From: Pseudonocardia cypriaca | GTDB taxonomy: Bacteria > Actinomycetota > Actinomycetes > Mycobacteriales > Pseudonocardiaceae | Reading direction: 5' to 3' | Assembly (NCBI RefSeq): GCF_006717045.1 | Contig: NZ_VFPH01000002.1 | Coordinates: forward strand, 2,666,001-2,730,000 | Length of the DNA: 64,000 nucleotides | In this document: positions 32,722 through 41,489 of the stretch, one piece after another | Numbering within the stretch: the stretch's first letter is position 1 | Layout: each line of letters opens with the position of its first letter | Position numbers and translations under genes: made by a program | Notes under the pieces: generated by a model | The model's database searches: none | What the model was told of the DNA's origin: nothing | What the model saw: only the letters and a program-made list of their open reading frames with translations

Positions 32722-33989
32722 CGGAGCGTCAGCGCGGCACCCAGCGCGAGCAGGGTGAGCAGGCCGAAGACGGTGGCGGCGGCGAGGTAGCCCCCTGCGG
32801 CCAGCGCCGCGCCACCGACCGCCGCGCCGAGGAACAGGGCCAGGCTCATGCCGGAGGAGTTGAGGCTGAGGGCCGTCCCCCGCACCGCGCCGCACCGGCG
32901 CACCAGCAGGGTCACCACCGCCGCGGCGATCACGGCGTGGCTCGCCGACAGCGCCGCGGTGGCGAGCAGCGTCATCCACAGCGCAGGCGCCAGGTACACC
33001 GCGAATAGTGCGACCAGCGCCGTCAGCAGGCTGATGCGCATCGCGCGGTGCGCCCGCTCGTCGGAATCCGTGGTGTTCACCAGCCGGCCGGCGACGAGGT
33101 GGCCGAGGAAGAACGACCCCCCGCTGAGGGTCCACACGAATGCGAACGCTCCGGGCGCCAGGCCGAACTCGTCGGTGTAGAACGGGGCCAGGAACGCCAG
33201 GTGCCCCATGAAGGCCCCCGTTCGCCCGAACGCCACCAGCAGCAGCGGGCGCGCACCGGGCACTGCGGCCAGCATGCGGAAGGCCACGAAGTAGCCGGGG
33301 CGCTTCTCGCCGGTGACGTGGGCCTCGCGGCCGTAGCGGAGCAGAACCGGCGTCAGCAGCAACGCCATCACCGCGATCGCGATCAGGTCTCCCTGCCAGC
33401 CCCACCACAGCGCGGGGAACGCGATCAGCGGCGCGGCCAGCGTCGCGGCCAGCGTCTGGGTCGTCATCACCAGCGTCGCGGCTCGGCCGGCGGCCGGGCC
33501 GGTCCCGAACCGATCCGCGGCCGCCGTGGACAGGGCCGGGTAGAGCGCCGAGTTCGCCACGCCGATCAGGAGGCAGAACGCGGCCAGGGTGGGGATCCAG
33601 GCCAGCGTTCCGACGAAGGAAGCCGCGGCGATCAGCACCAGCGCCCCGGCCGCCACCCGGCCCGGCGCGATCCGGCCGATCAGCGGCGCCACCGCGATGC
33701 CCACCAGCACGGCGCCGACGCCGCCCAGACCGCGCAGCGCGCCAACGGCCGCGTCACCCTCGCCGACGGCGTCGGCGATCGACACCAGGAAGGTGCTGAA
33801 CACCGTGAACGGCAGGAGGCCGACCACGGATGCGAGCAGCGCCGGCCAGATCGCCCCTGCGATCCGCCGGTCGCTGGGCAGCGGCTCGGCCGGCGCCCCG
33901 GTCCTCGTCGTCGGGGTCGTGTTCTCGGTGGTGCGGACGACGTGGTCGCGCTGCGTACCCTCGCCCGGTTCCCGATGGTCGTCGCTCAC
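32718..33989 (-). CDS. MFS exporter of the opine metallophore operon (CntE-like role)
   Basis: A 423-residue MFS protein; GTG 33989 overlaps the opine dehydrogenase stop by 4 bp. About 12 membrane segments after a 45-residue hydrophilic N-terminus; GVANSALYPALSTAAADRFG and FVWTLSGGSFFLGHLVAGRL are visible MFS segments. In Staphylococcus the MFS protein CntE exports staphylopine; the position directly behind the dehydrogenase gene makes the same role very likely here. Confidence 0.87.
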   Translation of the reverse strand: MSDDHREPGEGTQRDHVVRTTENTTPTTRTGAPAEPLPSDRRIAGAIWPALLASVVGLLPFTVFSTFLVSIADAVGEGDAAVGALRGLGGVGAVLVGIAVAPLIGRIAPGRVAAGALVLIAAASFVGTLAWIPTLAAFCLLIGVANSALYPALSTAAADRFGTGPAAGRAATLVMTTQTLAATLAAPLIAFPALWWGWQGDLIAIAVMALLLTPVLLRYGREAHVTGEKRPGYFVAFRMLAAVPGARPLLLVAFGRTGAFMGHLAFLAPFYTDEFGLAPGAFAFVWTLSGGSFFLGHLVAGRLVNTTDSDERAHRAMRISLLTALVALFAVYLAPALWMTLLATAALSASHAVIAAAVVTLLVRRCGAVRGTALSLNSSGMSLALFLGAAVGGAALAAGGYLAAATVFGLLTLLALGAALTLR

Positions 33990-35284
33990 GGGGCTCCCGC
34001 AATCTCCGCGCGGATCATGCTCAGGTCGTCCTCGAAGTCCTGCACCAGGAAGGCGTCGGAGAACCGCTCGCCTGCGCGCGCCCGGGCCGCGGCCGTGAGC
34101 GTCTTCTCGTAGCTGGTCAGGAGCTTGTCGATCGTCGGGCACGGCGATCCCAGGTGGCGCGCCACGCCTTGGATGATCTTCGTGCGGTAGTGGTCCTCCT
34201 TCGGCATCCTCGGGACGTCCCACCGCCCCGCGCTGTCGACGAAGATCGGCCGGATGGGGATCGCCGAGAAGTCGAAGTACCGCCCGTTCTCATCCGGCTC
34301 GGAGAACGGGTCGACCAGCAGCGAGGCGTACCGCACGTACACCAGGTACTCCTGGTGGATCACGGGTAGCTGTTCGAACCGGTCGATGTCCTCCGGGGGC
34401 ACGCTCTCCGGCCGCACGGGATAGCTGTCCTCGACCATGAACCGGAGCAGGTTGACCCCCGTGCCCCCCATCTTCGCGACGAGGGCGGTCAGCTCCTTCC
34501 ACAGCGCCACCATGTCGCGGATCAACGACGGCGTGATCGGACCCTCGGGGAACAGCTTGTAGACGTACCTGGTGGGCTCGGGCTCGAGGAACACCGCGTT
34601 CAACGACAGTTCGTTCATGAACAGCAGCGGGTGGACGTACAACGAGATGTTCCTGCTCTCCGCCTCGACCGGGCGGTCCATGACGCCCACCGCGATGCCG
34701 AGCCGCTCGTGCAGCCCGCAGAGCCCGTCGACGTTCCCCGATCCGCCGTGACTCGAAGCCAGGTACAACCTCCTCTTGACCCCGGCGGTCAACACGTGGG
34801 GTGACGGGGAACCGTCTGACCAGCGGGTGTCGCCCAGATAGCTGGAGAAGCTGACCACCTCGGCGTTCGCCCCCTGCCGTCGCAGGTAGTTCCGCACGAG
34901 GCTGTTCGAGCCGAAGGTGGGCGAGACCAGGACGACGCATCCGAGCTGCTGCAGGACGCGGCGGTCCAGCCGGTCCAGGACCGCGACGTACGCGTCGGCG
35001 GTGACCGTCAGGACGAGGGTGCACCATTCCCCGGTGACGCTCTCGTAGCACCGGAAGACCTCGTCGACCCCGCATTCCCCGGCCAGCTCGCGGTGCGTGC
35101 TGTTCTGGACGTCCACGCGGAGCGCACCGGCGCTCTCCGCCAGCGCCGCGAAGAACTCCTCAGAACGCTGGGACTCCCTCCCCGCGATGCCGACCGCGCA
35201 CCCCAGACGGTTCTTCACGAGGACGGCCAACTGCACGGACGTCGGTCCGGTTCCGGCGATCAGGACTCGCCCGAAATCGTTCAT
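33986..35284 (-). CDS. Opine (staphylopine-type) dehydrogenase, CntM-like
   Basis: A 432-residue enzyme, the length of CntM. N-terminal NADPH fold with GRVLIAGTGPTSVQLAV (GxGPxS); C-terminal helical domain with conserved HPLLFMNELS and PEGPITPSLIRDMV, and KEDHYRTKIIQG, all typical of the CntM/pseudopaline dehydrogenase family. It reductively joins the amino acid-aminobutyrate intermediate to an alpha-keto acid (pyruvate or 2-oxoglutarate) to complete the metallophore. The keto acid cannot be told from sequence. Confidence 0.9.
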   Translation of the reverse strand: MNDFGRVLIAGTGPTSVQLAVLVKNRLGCAVGIAGRESQRSEEFFAALAESAGALRVDVQNSTHRELAGECGVDEVFRCYESVTGEWCTLVLTVTADAYVAVLDRLDRRVLQQLGCVVLVSPTFGSNSLVRNYLRRQGANAEVVSFSSYLGDTRWSDGSPSPHVLTAGVKRRLYLASSHGGSGNVDGLCGLHERLGIAVGVMDRPVEAESRNISLYVHPLLFMNELSLNAVFLEPEPTRYVYKLFPEGPITPSLIRDMVALWKELTALVAKMGGTGVNLLRFMVEDSYPVRPESVPPEDIDRFEQLPVIHQEYLVYVRYASLLVDPFSEPDENGRYFDFSAIPIRPIFVDSAGRWDVPRMPKEDHYRTKIIQGVARHLGSPCPTIDKLLTSYEKTLTAAARARAGERFSDAFLVQDFEDDLSMIRAEIAGAP

Positions 35285-35315
35285 CTGCCACCTTGTCGAT
35301 AAGCCTGGAGAACGT

Positions 35316-36101
35316 TCACGCCTTCACGTACAGCGCGATGTCGAACACCTGCTCCGGGCGGCGGATCGTGTCGACCAGCCGCCACTTCCGCTGATCGACC
35401 TGCCGCATCGGGAAGTTGAAGAGCGACTTCAGCCGATCGCCGAACCTCATCGCCACGACAACCTCGTCGCGGGTCAGGGCGTGCAGCAGATCCAGCAGGT
35501 CGTACTTCGCCTCGACGGTCGAGCTGAAGATGACGTGGGTCGCCTCGCCCGTGAACGGGAGTGCCTCCACGGGGACGTGCTCCAGCGTGATGTCGAAGCC
35601 GCCCCCCAGCCGCTGCACGACCCGCCGTCCGAGCTCGACGGCCTCGACGTCGATGTCGACACCGACCACGCAGGCCCCGATGCGCTCTGCGAGGTGGAGC
35701 GGCGTCATCGGGAACGCCCCGGAGCCGACGAGCAGCACCTTGGACGCCGAGGTGAGCTCGAACGCACCGAACTCCTGCTCGATGCAGGACTCCACGTTGT
35801 CGAAGTAGCCGGCCGACCGGGCGCGACCGTCCAGCAGGTCGAGCGCCCGGTACTTCTCCATGATCGAGGCGCAACGTGCGGACTGCGTACGCAGACCGGC
35901 CACCAGGTCGGCGATGTCCGCCGGCTGCTCTCGTTCGAGAGCGGCGAACGGACCCTGGTTGTGCTCGTCGGTCACGAAGGCCGAGTACTCGCCCATGAGC
36001 TGCTCGAGCTCCGCGGCGCGGCGGGTCGATCCGTCGTAGCCCTGCGCCAGCGCGGTGAACCGCTGCCGGTAGTCGCTCAACGCCAGTAGCAGGTCAGGCA
36101 T
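35316..36101 (-). CDS. Nicotianamine-synthase-like enzyme, CntL type
   Basis: A 261-residue enzyme related to plant nicotianamine synthase and bacterial CntL. SAM-binding Rossmann region: KVLLVGSGAFPMTPLHLAER and GVDIDVEAVELGRRVV; HVIFSSTVEAKYDLLDLL follows. It transfers one aminobutyrate unit from SAM to histidine or another amino acid. The ATG overlaps the CntK-like stop by 8 bp. Having a racemase gene next to it suggests D-histidine as the acceptor. Confidence 0.88.
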   Translation of the reverse strand: MPDLLLALSDYRQRFTALAQGYDGSTRRAAELEQLMGEYSAFVTDEHNQGPFAALEREQPADIADLVAGLRTQSARCASIMEKYRALDLLDGRARSAGYFDNVESCIEQEFGAFELTSASKVLLVGSGAFPMTPLHLAERIGACVVGVDIDVEAVELGRRVVQRLGGGFDITLEHVPVEALPFTGEATHVIFSSTVEAKYDLLDLLHALTRDEVVVAMRFGDRLKSLFNFPMRQVDQRKWRLVDTIRRPEQVFDIALYVKA

Positions 36102-36915
36102 GGACGTACGCCTTCCCCTCGGCCACGATGCGGACCGATCCGGCGACCCTGAGCTCGGCCAACCTGCCGTGCTCGTAGTTCGCCGTCACGCGCATCGTCC
36201 CGCCGGGCTGGGTCACGTCCGTCGCGATCGGACCCCGCTGCTTCAGCGCCAGGTACGCCCCGAGCGACCCCGTACCGGAACCGCAGCTCCGCTCCCACAC
36301 CATGCAGTCGAGGGACGGGATGTGGACGAGCGGAGTCAGCCTCTTGCGGCGCGGCTCGTACACCATGACCCCGATCAGCGGAACGCTCCAGGACTCCCCC
36401 AGCCGCAGCGCCGTCGCCTGCGCCCGGTCCCTGGTCTCCTGGTCGACCCGATCGGCCTCGATGACGACGTGCAGCGCGTCCTCGTACAGGACGAGCGCCG
36501 ACCCGGCGCCGGCCGTCCACGGCTGGACCCGTCGCGGGAGCGGCACCGCGATCTCGCAGAAGTAGTCCGGATACCGGCGCTCGACCCGGCACCTGACGAC
36601 GTCCTCCGCCCCCGACGACTCGAGCACGAGATCCGTCGGGCCGGTGACGCCCAGGCCGTCCTCGGACGCGCTCACGGCGGCGAGTGCCATGCAGGCGTTG
36701 CCGCAGAACTCGCCTGCGGCCATGTGCAGGCCTGCATCGGCCCCGGGTGACGTCGGCTTCCGGACGAACCCGACCTGCTCGGCGTGCACGTGCCCGGCCG
36801 ACATGATCGCCGTCGCGATGCCCCCGTACTCCTCGACCGGATGCTCCGACCTGACCAGCAGCGTCATGTTCTGCGTCGGGCTCACCTTGACGAAGTCGAT
36901 CTCCCTGGTGGCCAC
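36094..36915 (-). CDS. DapF-like amino-acid racemase, CntK type (histidine racemase candidate)
   Basis: A 273-residue diaminopimelate-epimerase-fold enzyme; GTG 36915 with GGGGGAAGG upstream. The two catalytic cysteines are visible: GEFCGNACMA near residue 71 and ERSCGSGTGSLGAY near 214. CntK makes D-histidine from L-histidine without a cofactor, which CntL then uses. Position directly before cntL supports this over lysine-pathway DapF. It overlaps the next gene by 8 bp. Confidence 0.87.
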   Translation of the reverse strand: MATREIDFVKVSPTQNMTLLVRSEHPVEEYGGIATAIMSAGHVHAEQVGFVRKPTSPGADAGLHMAAGEFCGNACMALAAVSASEDGLGVTGPTDLVLESSGAEDVVRCRVERRYPDYFCEIAVPLPRRVQPWTAGAGSALVLYEDALHVVIEADRVDQETRDRAQATALRLGESWSVPLIGVMVYEPRRKRLTPLVHIPSLDCMVWERSCGSGTGSLGAYLALKQRGPIATDVTQPGGTMRVTANYEHGRLAELRVAGSVRIVAEGKAYVHA

Positions 36916-36929
36916 CGACCTTCCCCCGG

Positions 36930-37922
36930 TCACGCACCGACGATCTGGTCGGCCAGCAGCTCGAGCCCGTCCACGGCGAGCGGGCTCGCCGAGGTGTAGT
37001 AGTAGTTCAGCGGCACCACCGCCCGGTCGTCCGCAACGGCCTGCAGACCGGCCAGCTCCGGCCGACCACGCAGCTCCGCCACGACGTCGCTGTCGGTCTC
37101 CAGTGCCGACGACCCCGTCGGGACGAACATCGCGAAGACCAGATCCGGAGCCGAGTCGACGATCTCCTCCGCGTTCGGCTCGAAGTAGCGCTTCGGCACA
37201 TCGGCGAACACGTTGTCCAGTCCCAGCACCCTCATCTGCTCCGAGACCAGCGCCTGACCGCCGTAGGCACCGAGCGGGCCGTCCGCGCTCATGTACAGCG
37301 GGATCGCGCTCTGCCCGGACCGGGCCGCCGTCCGCTCCTCGACCGCCGCGACCCGCTCTCGCAGACCCTCGATCGCCTTCGCCGCGACCTGCTCGGTGCC
37401 GAAGAGCCGTCCGTAGGCCTCGATGTCGCGGTAGATCAGCTCGAAACCGGACCGCCCCTCCACCGAGGCGGGGTTGACGGCCGCGCAGTAGCCGCTCACC
37501 GTCAACAGCTGCACCCCGGCCTGGGCGAGCCGGTCCGCCAGCGCGTTGATGTCGGTGGCCGACGAGATGTCCGTTCCGATCGCGACGTCCGCCCCGGAGC
37601 CGATGATCGTCTCGAACGACACGTCGTGCGAGTCCTCCAGGACCCGCTGCGCCCGCTCCACCACGGGACGCACCTCGGCACCGAAGGGCGCCGCCAGGGT
37701 CCCGGCGTAGTGCGTCACCGCAGCACCCGCTCCCGCCGCGGCCAACAGTCCCGGCGCCTCCGACCCGATCGCGAGGACTCGCTCCGGCGGCGAGTCGAAG
37801 ACGACCTCCCGCCCGCAGCTGTCCACCACGATCGAACCCGTGCCGCCCTGCGTGCCGGCCCCGCACCCGGCGACCAGCACCACTCCCACCACAACAGCGA
37901 CACCGGACCGGAAACGCCCCAT
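36930..37922 (-). CDS. Iron-siderophore-type ABC substrate-binding lipoprotein
   Basis: A 330-residue class III binding protein. N-terminal signal with lipobox VLVAGC (Cys at about 20) and a mature part beginning with a Gly/Thr-rich stretch; VVDSCGREVVFDSPPERVLAIG is the start of the BtuF/FepB-like fold. It should bind the metal-opine complex at the cell surface and deliver it to the FecCD permease. First gene of the operon, about 220 bp downstream of the predicted promoter. Confidence 0.9.
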   Translation of the reverse strand: MGRFRSGVAVVVGVVLVAGCGAGTQGGTGSIVVDSCGREVVFDSPPERVLAIGSEAPGLLAAAGAGAAVTHYAGTLAAPFGAEVRPVVERAQRVLEDSHDVSFETIIGSGADVAIGTDISSATDINALADRLAQAGVQLLTVSGYCAAVNPASVEGRSGFELIYRDIEAYGRLFGTEQVAAKAIEGLRERVAAVEERTAARSGQSAIPLYMSADGPLGAYGGQALVSEQMRVLGLDNVFADVPKRYFEPNAEEIVDSAPDLVFAMFVPTGSSALETDSDVVAELRGRPELAGLQAVADDRAVVPLNYYYTSASPLAVDGLELLADQIVGA

Positions 37923-38136
37923 CAGACCAGCTCTCCACTCTCGTCCACGCGTTCGAACCCCCCGAGCCCGTACCGAAGGAACGTCTCGTTCCGCCCCGCA
38001 CCGATACGGGCGCTTCACACCGGCCTGCCCGCCGAGCAACACCGGTCGCCCCGGCGCGGAATGGCGACAGCCAGGCCGACCGCGTGCCGACGCCCGTGGA
38101 AAGCCCTCGCTACGTCGCCACCCTCGCGTTGAAACC

Positions 38137-38172
38137 TTCCACGAACGTAGGTGGAACGATATTCATTGTCAA
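38137..38172 (-). promoter_or_regulatory. Metallophore operon promoter overlapped by an inverted repeat
   Basis: Minus strand: TTGACA (-35, 38172-38167), a 17-bp spacer, then TACGTT (-10, 38149-38144). The perfect inverted repeat TTCCAC-8 bases-GTGGAA (38137-38156) covers the -10. Inside the spacer TGAATATCGTTCCA has a weak dyad as well. The divergent TetR gene starts 49 bp away. So the operon is likely repressed by that TetR protein, or by a metal regulator binding the spacer dyad. About 220 bp of leader separate the -10 from the ATG. Confidence 0.6.
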
Positions 38173-38220
38173 TACGCTGCCCACTGGGCGGCGGGGCGGG
38201 GATCGGATAACCTCAGTGAG

Positions 38221-38850
38221 GTGACTGACTTGGCCCAGGGCGGCGGATCCGCGTCGGCCACCCGGCCCGGCAAGCGAGAGCGGCTGGTGAGCGCCGCCCG
38301 CGAGCTGGTGTACTTCAAGGGCATCGCCGGCACGAGCCTGGCCGACATCGCGAACGCCGCGGACGTGCCGGTGGGCAACGTCTACTACTACTTCAAGACG
38401 AAGAACGAGATCGTCGGTGCGGTCGTGCGCACGTACGAAGATCAGCTGCAGACGCTGGTCTCCGAGGTCGAGCGCCGGCACCAGAGCCCCGAGGCACGGC
38501 TCGAGGCGTTCGTCGCCGTGCTGGTCGAGCACGCTGTCGCAGCGACCGAGCGGTACGGCACGCAGTACGGCTGCCCGTACGGGACGCTCTCCTCCGAGCT
38601 GGCCATGCGCGCCGAAGGCCCGGACCCGCTGGCCGCCACCCTCATGCGGATCCAGCTCGACTGGACCGAGCAGCAGTTCCGCGCCATGGGACGAGCAGAC
38701 GCGCGTGACCTCGCGATCGAGCTGCTGGCCGCCTACCAGGGCGCCGCCGTGCTCACCAGCACCCTCGGCGACGCCGAGCTCCTGACTCGTAGAGGCCAAC
38801 GCCTGCAGCAGTGGATCGACGAGCTGGCGGTCGGCCGACCGGCGCGTTGA
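38221..38850 (+). CDS. TetR/AcrR-family regulator
   Basis: A 209-residue regulator; GTG 38221. Residues 18-65 form the HTH (SLADIANAADVPVGNVYYYF), and the C-terminal domain begins at about 75 with conserved TERYGTQYGCPYGTLSSEL, a TetR_C pattern with a cysteine. Divergent from the metallophore operon; the inverted repeat at 38137-38156 lies in the shared gap and is the likely operator. The effector is unknown. Confidence 0.9.
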   Translation: MTDLAQGGGSASATRPGKRERLVSAARELVYFKGIAGTSLADIANAADVPVGNVYYYFKTKNEIVGAVVRTYEDQLQTLVSEVERRHQSPEARLEAFVAVLVEHAVAATERYGTQYGCPYGTLSSELAMRAEGPDPLAATLMRIQLDWTEQQFRAMGRADARDLAIELLAAYQGAAVLTSTLGDAELLTRRGQRLQQWIDELAVGRPAR

Positions 38851-38875
38851 CCCGGCGGCCGACCCCTACCGGCAG

Positions 38876-39742
38876 CTACCGGCTCGCGAGACCGGCGGCG
38901 AACCGCTCGATGTGAGCGGCGATCTCGGCGGTGTGGTCCTCGAGTGCGAAGTGGCCTGCGTCGAGGATGTTGAGGTCGACGTCGGGGAGGTCGCGGGCGT
39001 ACGGGTACGCGCCGGACTCCGGGAAGATCTCGTCGTTGCGGCCCCAGACGACCAGCGTGGGCGGCCGGTGGGTGCGGAAGTACTCGTGCCATTCCGGGTA
39101 GCGATCGGGGTTGGTGCGGTAGTCGACGAGCAGGTCCAGCATGGCCTCCCGGTTGCCGGGGCGGTCCAGCAGCGCGCGCTGCAGCACCCAGCTGTCGGGG
39201 CTGACCCTCGACGGGTCGGTGCCGTGCGTGTAGTTCCACGCGAGGGCCTCGTCGGACATGGCCGCATCGGCGAGCACGGCCCGGTGCTCCGGCGACGGGT
39301 CGGCCCAGACCTGGCGCGGGACCTTCCAGAAGTCGTCCGGCAATCCCTCCTCGTAGGCATTGGCGTTCTGCACGACGAGGAACGAGACCCGCTCGGGATG
39401 CCGCACCGCGAGCCGGAAGCCGACCGGTCCGCCGAAGTCCTGGAGGTACAAGGCGTAGCGGTCGAGGCCGAGCTGCTCGGTGAACCGCTCGACGACGTCG
39501 GTGAGGTGCTCGAACGTGTACGCGAACTCGGTGTTCGACGGTGCGGCGCTGTGGCCGAAGCCGGGGTAGTCGGGCGCGATGACGTGGAACCGGGCGGCCA
39601 GCAGCGGGATCAGGTCCCGGTACTGGAACGACGACGCGGGGAACCCGTGCAGCAGCAGGATCACCGGGTCGGCCGGGTCCCCCGCCTCCCGGTAGAAGAT
39701 CGACAGCCCGTCGATGTCGGCGGTGCGGTAGTGGATCGTCAT
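38876..39742 (-). CDS. Alpha/beta hydrolase, haloalkane dehalogenase/epoxide hydrolase-like
   Basis: A 288-residue hydrolase. Oxyanion loop HGFPASSFQYR, nucleophile elbow LQDFGGPVG (Asp rather than Ser), GRNDEIFP (acid Asp) and GHFALEDH (His). A nucleophilic aspartate is typical of dehalogenases and epoxide hydrolases. The ATG overlaps the upstream MFS stop by 4 bp, so the pair is translated together. The substrate is unknown. Confidence 0.88.
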   Translation of the reverse strand: MTIHYRTADIDGLSIFYREAGDPADPVILLLHGFPASSFQYRDLIPLLAARFHVIAPDYPGFGHSAAPSNTEFAYTFEHLTDVVERFTEQLGLDRYALYLQDFGGPVGFRLAVRHPERVSFLVVQNANAYEEGLPDDFWKVPRQVWADPSPEHRAVLADAAMSDEALAWNYTHGTDPSRVSPDSWVLQRALLDRPGNREAMLDLLVDYRTNPDRYPEWHEYFRTHRPPTLVVWGRNDEIFPESGAYPYARDLPDVDLNILDAGHFALEDHTAEIAAHIERFAAGLASR

Positions 39743-40959
39743 CGGGTTGCTCCTTCGTGTCGGGTGAGCGCCCAGAACAGCAAGGCGGTGCAGGTCACGG
39801 CGGCGCCGAGGACGCAGACGCCGGTCCAGCCGGCCGAGGCGTAGACCACGGTGGACGTGATGGCGCCGGTGGCCGAGCCGATCGAGTAGAAGACCATGTA
39901 GGCGGCGGTGAGCCGGCTCTGCGCAGCGGGCCGGGCCCGCAGGGTCAGGCTCTGGTTGGCCACGTGCACGGCCTGGAGTCCGAAGTCGAACACGAGCACG
40001 CCGATGATCAGGCCCCACAGCGACCACGGGAGCAGCCCGATCACCGGCCAGGACGCCAGCATGAGCGCCAGCCCGATCCCGGTGGCGCGCTGCGCGTGAC
40101 CGCGGTCGGCGAGCCGGCCGGCCCGGGCGGCGCCGAGGACACCGGCGATCCCGGACAGCCCGAACAGCCCGATCTCGGTGGTGGACAGGGAGAACGGCGG
40201 CGCGCTCAGCGGGAGCACCATCGGGGTCAGCAGCACCGTGAACGCCGTGAAGCCGAGCAGTGCCAGAACCGCGCGGATCCGCAGCACGCGGACCTCGACG
40301 AACAACCGGAACACCGACCCGATCAGTCGCGCGTACGAGACCCGCTGCCGCCCGCCGGTGTGCCGGGGCAGGGCTCGGACCAACAACGTGGTGATCACGA
40401 GCGTCGCGGCCGCCGAGGTCAGGTACACCGAGCGCCACCCGGCGAGATCGGCCATCGCCCCCGCCACGGTCCGGGCGAGCAGGATGCCGAGCACGATCCC
40501 GCTGGTGACGATCCCGACGATCCGGCCCCGTTGCGCGGGGTTCGCCGCGCTCGCCGCGTACGCGATCAGCACCTGCGCCAGCACGGCGAGCGCCCCGACC
40601 ACCGCCAGGGCGGCCAGCAGCGCCGGGCCGGTCGGGGCGAACGCGACGGCGACCAGCGCGAGCGCCGAGAGCAGCGCCTGCGCGCGGACCAGCCGGCGGC
40701 GGTCGAGCAGATCGCCCAGTGGCACCAGGAGCAGCAGCCCGAGCCCGTACCCCACCTGCGTGACGGTCGTGACGATGCCGATCGTCGCGCGGCTCATCCC
40801 GAGGTCCCCGGCCATGTCGGCGAGCAGCGGCGGCGCGAAGTACAGGGCGGCCACGGCATTGCCGGCGGCCGCTGCGATCAGCAACGCCGTGCCCCGGGGG
40901 AGCACGGGCGCCGCGATGGCCACCTGCCTGCCGTCCACACGCCCTCCAAACGGTTTCAA
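39739..40959 (-). CDS. MFS transporter
   Basis: A 406-residue 12-segment MFS protein; motif A LVPLGDLLDRRRLVRAQ. The start is uncertain: TTG 40959, GTG 40944 or a later GTG; the first lies inside one of two HxlR-type operators, so GTG 40944 or a site downstream is more likely. It is coupled to the hydrolase gene and divergent from the HxlR regulator, which should repress it. Substrate unknown. Confidence 0.85.
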   Translation of the reverse strand: MKPFGGRVDGRQVAIAAPVLPRGTALLIAAAAGNAVAALYFAPPLLADMAGDLGMSRATIGIVTTVTQVGYGLGLLLLVPLGDLLDRRRLVRAQALLSALALVAVAFAPTGPALLAALAVVGALAVLAQVLIAYAASAANPAQRGRIVGIVTSGIVLGILLARTVAGAMADLAGWRSVYLTSAAATLVITTLLVRALPRHTGGRQRVSYARLIGSVFRLFVEVRVLRIRAVLALLGFTAFTVLLTPMVLPLSAPPFSLSTTEIGLFGLSGIAGVLGAARAGRLADRGHAQRATGIGLALMLASWPVIGLLPWSLWGLIIGVLVFDFGLQAVHVANQSLTLRARPAAQSRLTAAYMVFYSIGSATGAITSTVVYASAGWTGVCVLGAAVTCTALLFWALTRHEGATR

Positions 40960-41005
40960 GTTGCTACCATCGCACCGTAACAGGAGCTGGTTTCAACATG
41001 CAACC
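40952..41005. promoter_or_regulatory. Twin 17-bp operators of the HxlR regulator
   Basis: GGTTTCAAGTTGCTACC (40952-40968) and GGTTTCAACATGCAACC (40989-41005) agree in 14 of 17 bases, each is a partial palindrome (GGT...ACC / GGTT...AACC), and their starts are 37 bp apart. They fill the gap between the divergent MFS and HxlR genes, so both promoters would be covered. Confidence 0.65.
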
Positions 41006-41022
41006 GTCAGAGAGGAGGCCTC

Positions 41023-41469
41023 GTGGTCAAGAGACGGAGTCACATGGACATGAGCTGCCCCGTCGCGCGGCCGCTCGACGTGATCGGCGACAGCTGGTCA
41101 CTGCTGATCATCCGCGACGCCTTCGACGGCCTGCGCCGGTTCGGCCAGTTCCAGAAGAGCCTCGGCCTGGCGAAGAACATCCTGTCCGCTCGCCTGTCCA
41201 GCCTGGTCGCGCACGGCATCCTGCACACCGTCCCGGCAGGTGACGGGAGCCAGCACCACGAGTACGCACTGACCGAGAAGGGCCGCGCCCTGTTCCCGGT
41301 CATCGTCGCGCTGCGGCAGTGGGGCGACGAGTACTTCTTCCAGGCCGACGAGGATCGGTTCCGCCTCGTCGACCGGGAGCACCGCGAGCCGGTGGCGAAG
41401 GTGGAGATCCGCGCCGCCGACGGCCGCCTGCTCACCCCGGAGGAAACGGTCATCGAGATGTACCGGTGA
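41023..41469 (+). CDS. HxlR-family transcriptional regulator
   Basis: A 148-residue winged-helix regulator; GTG 41023 with GGAGG close upstream. CPVARPLDVIGDSWSLLIIR at residues 12-31 is the HxlR N-terminal signature, with the conserved Cys12 that in some members senses electrophiles; RFGQFQKSLGLAKNILSARL is the recognition region. Likely represses the MFS/hydrolase operon through the two 17-bp sites. Confidence 0.92.
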   Translation: MVKRRSHMDMSCPVARPLDVIGDSWSLLIIRDAFDGLRRFGQFQKSLGLAKNILSARLSSLVAHGILHTVPAGDGSQHHEYALTEKGRALFPVIVALRQWGDEYFFQADEDRFRLVDREHREPVAKVEIRAADGRLLTPEETVIEMYR

Positions 41470-41489
41470 TCACGTCGGGGCTTCGGGGA

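Noticed and set aside
38152..38165. Zur or Fur box inside the metallophore promoter spacer
   Set aside because: The dyad TGGAACGATATTCA has only loose agreement with known Zur boxes; kept as an alternative but not annotated as such.
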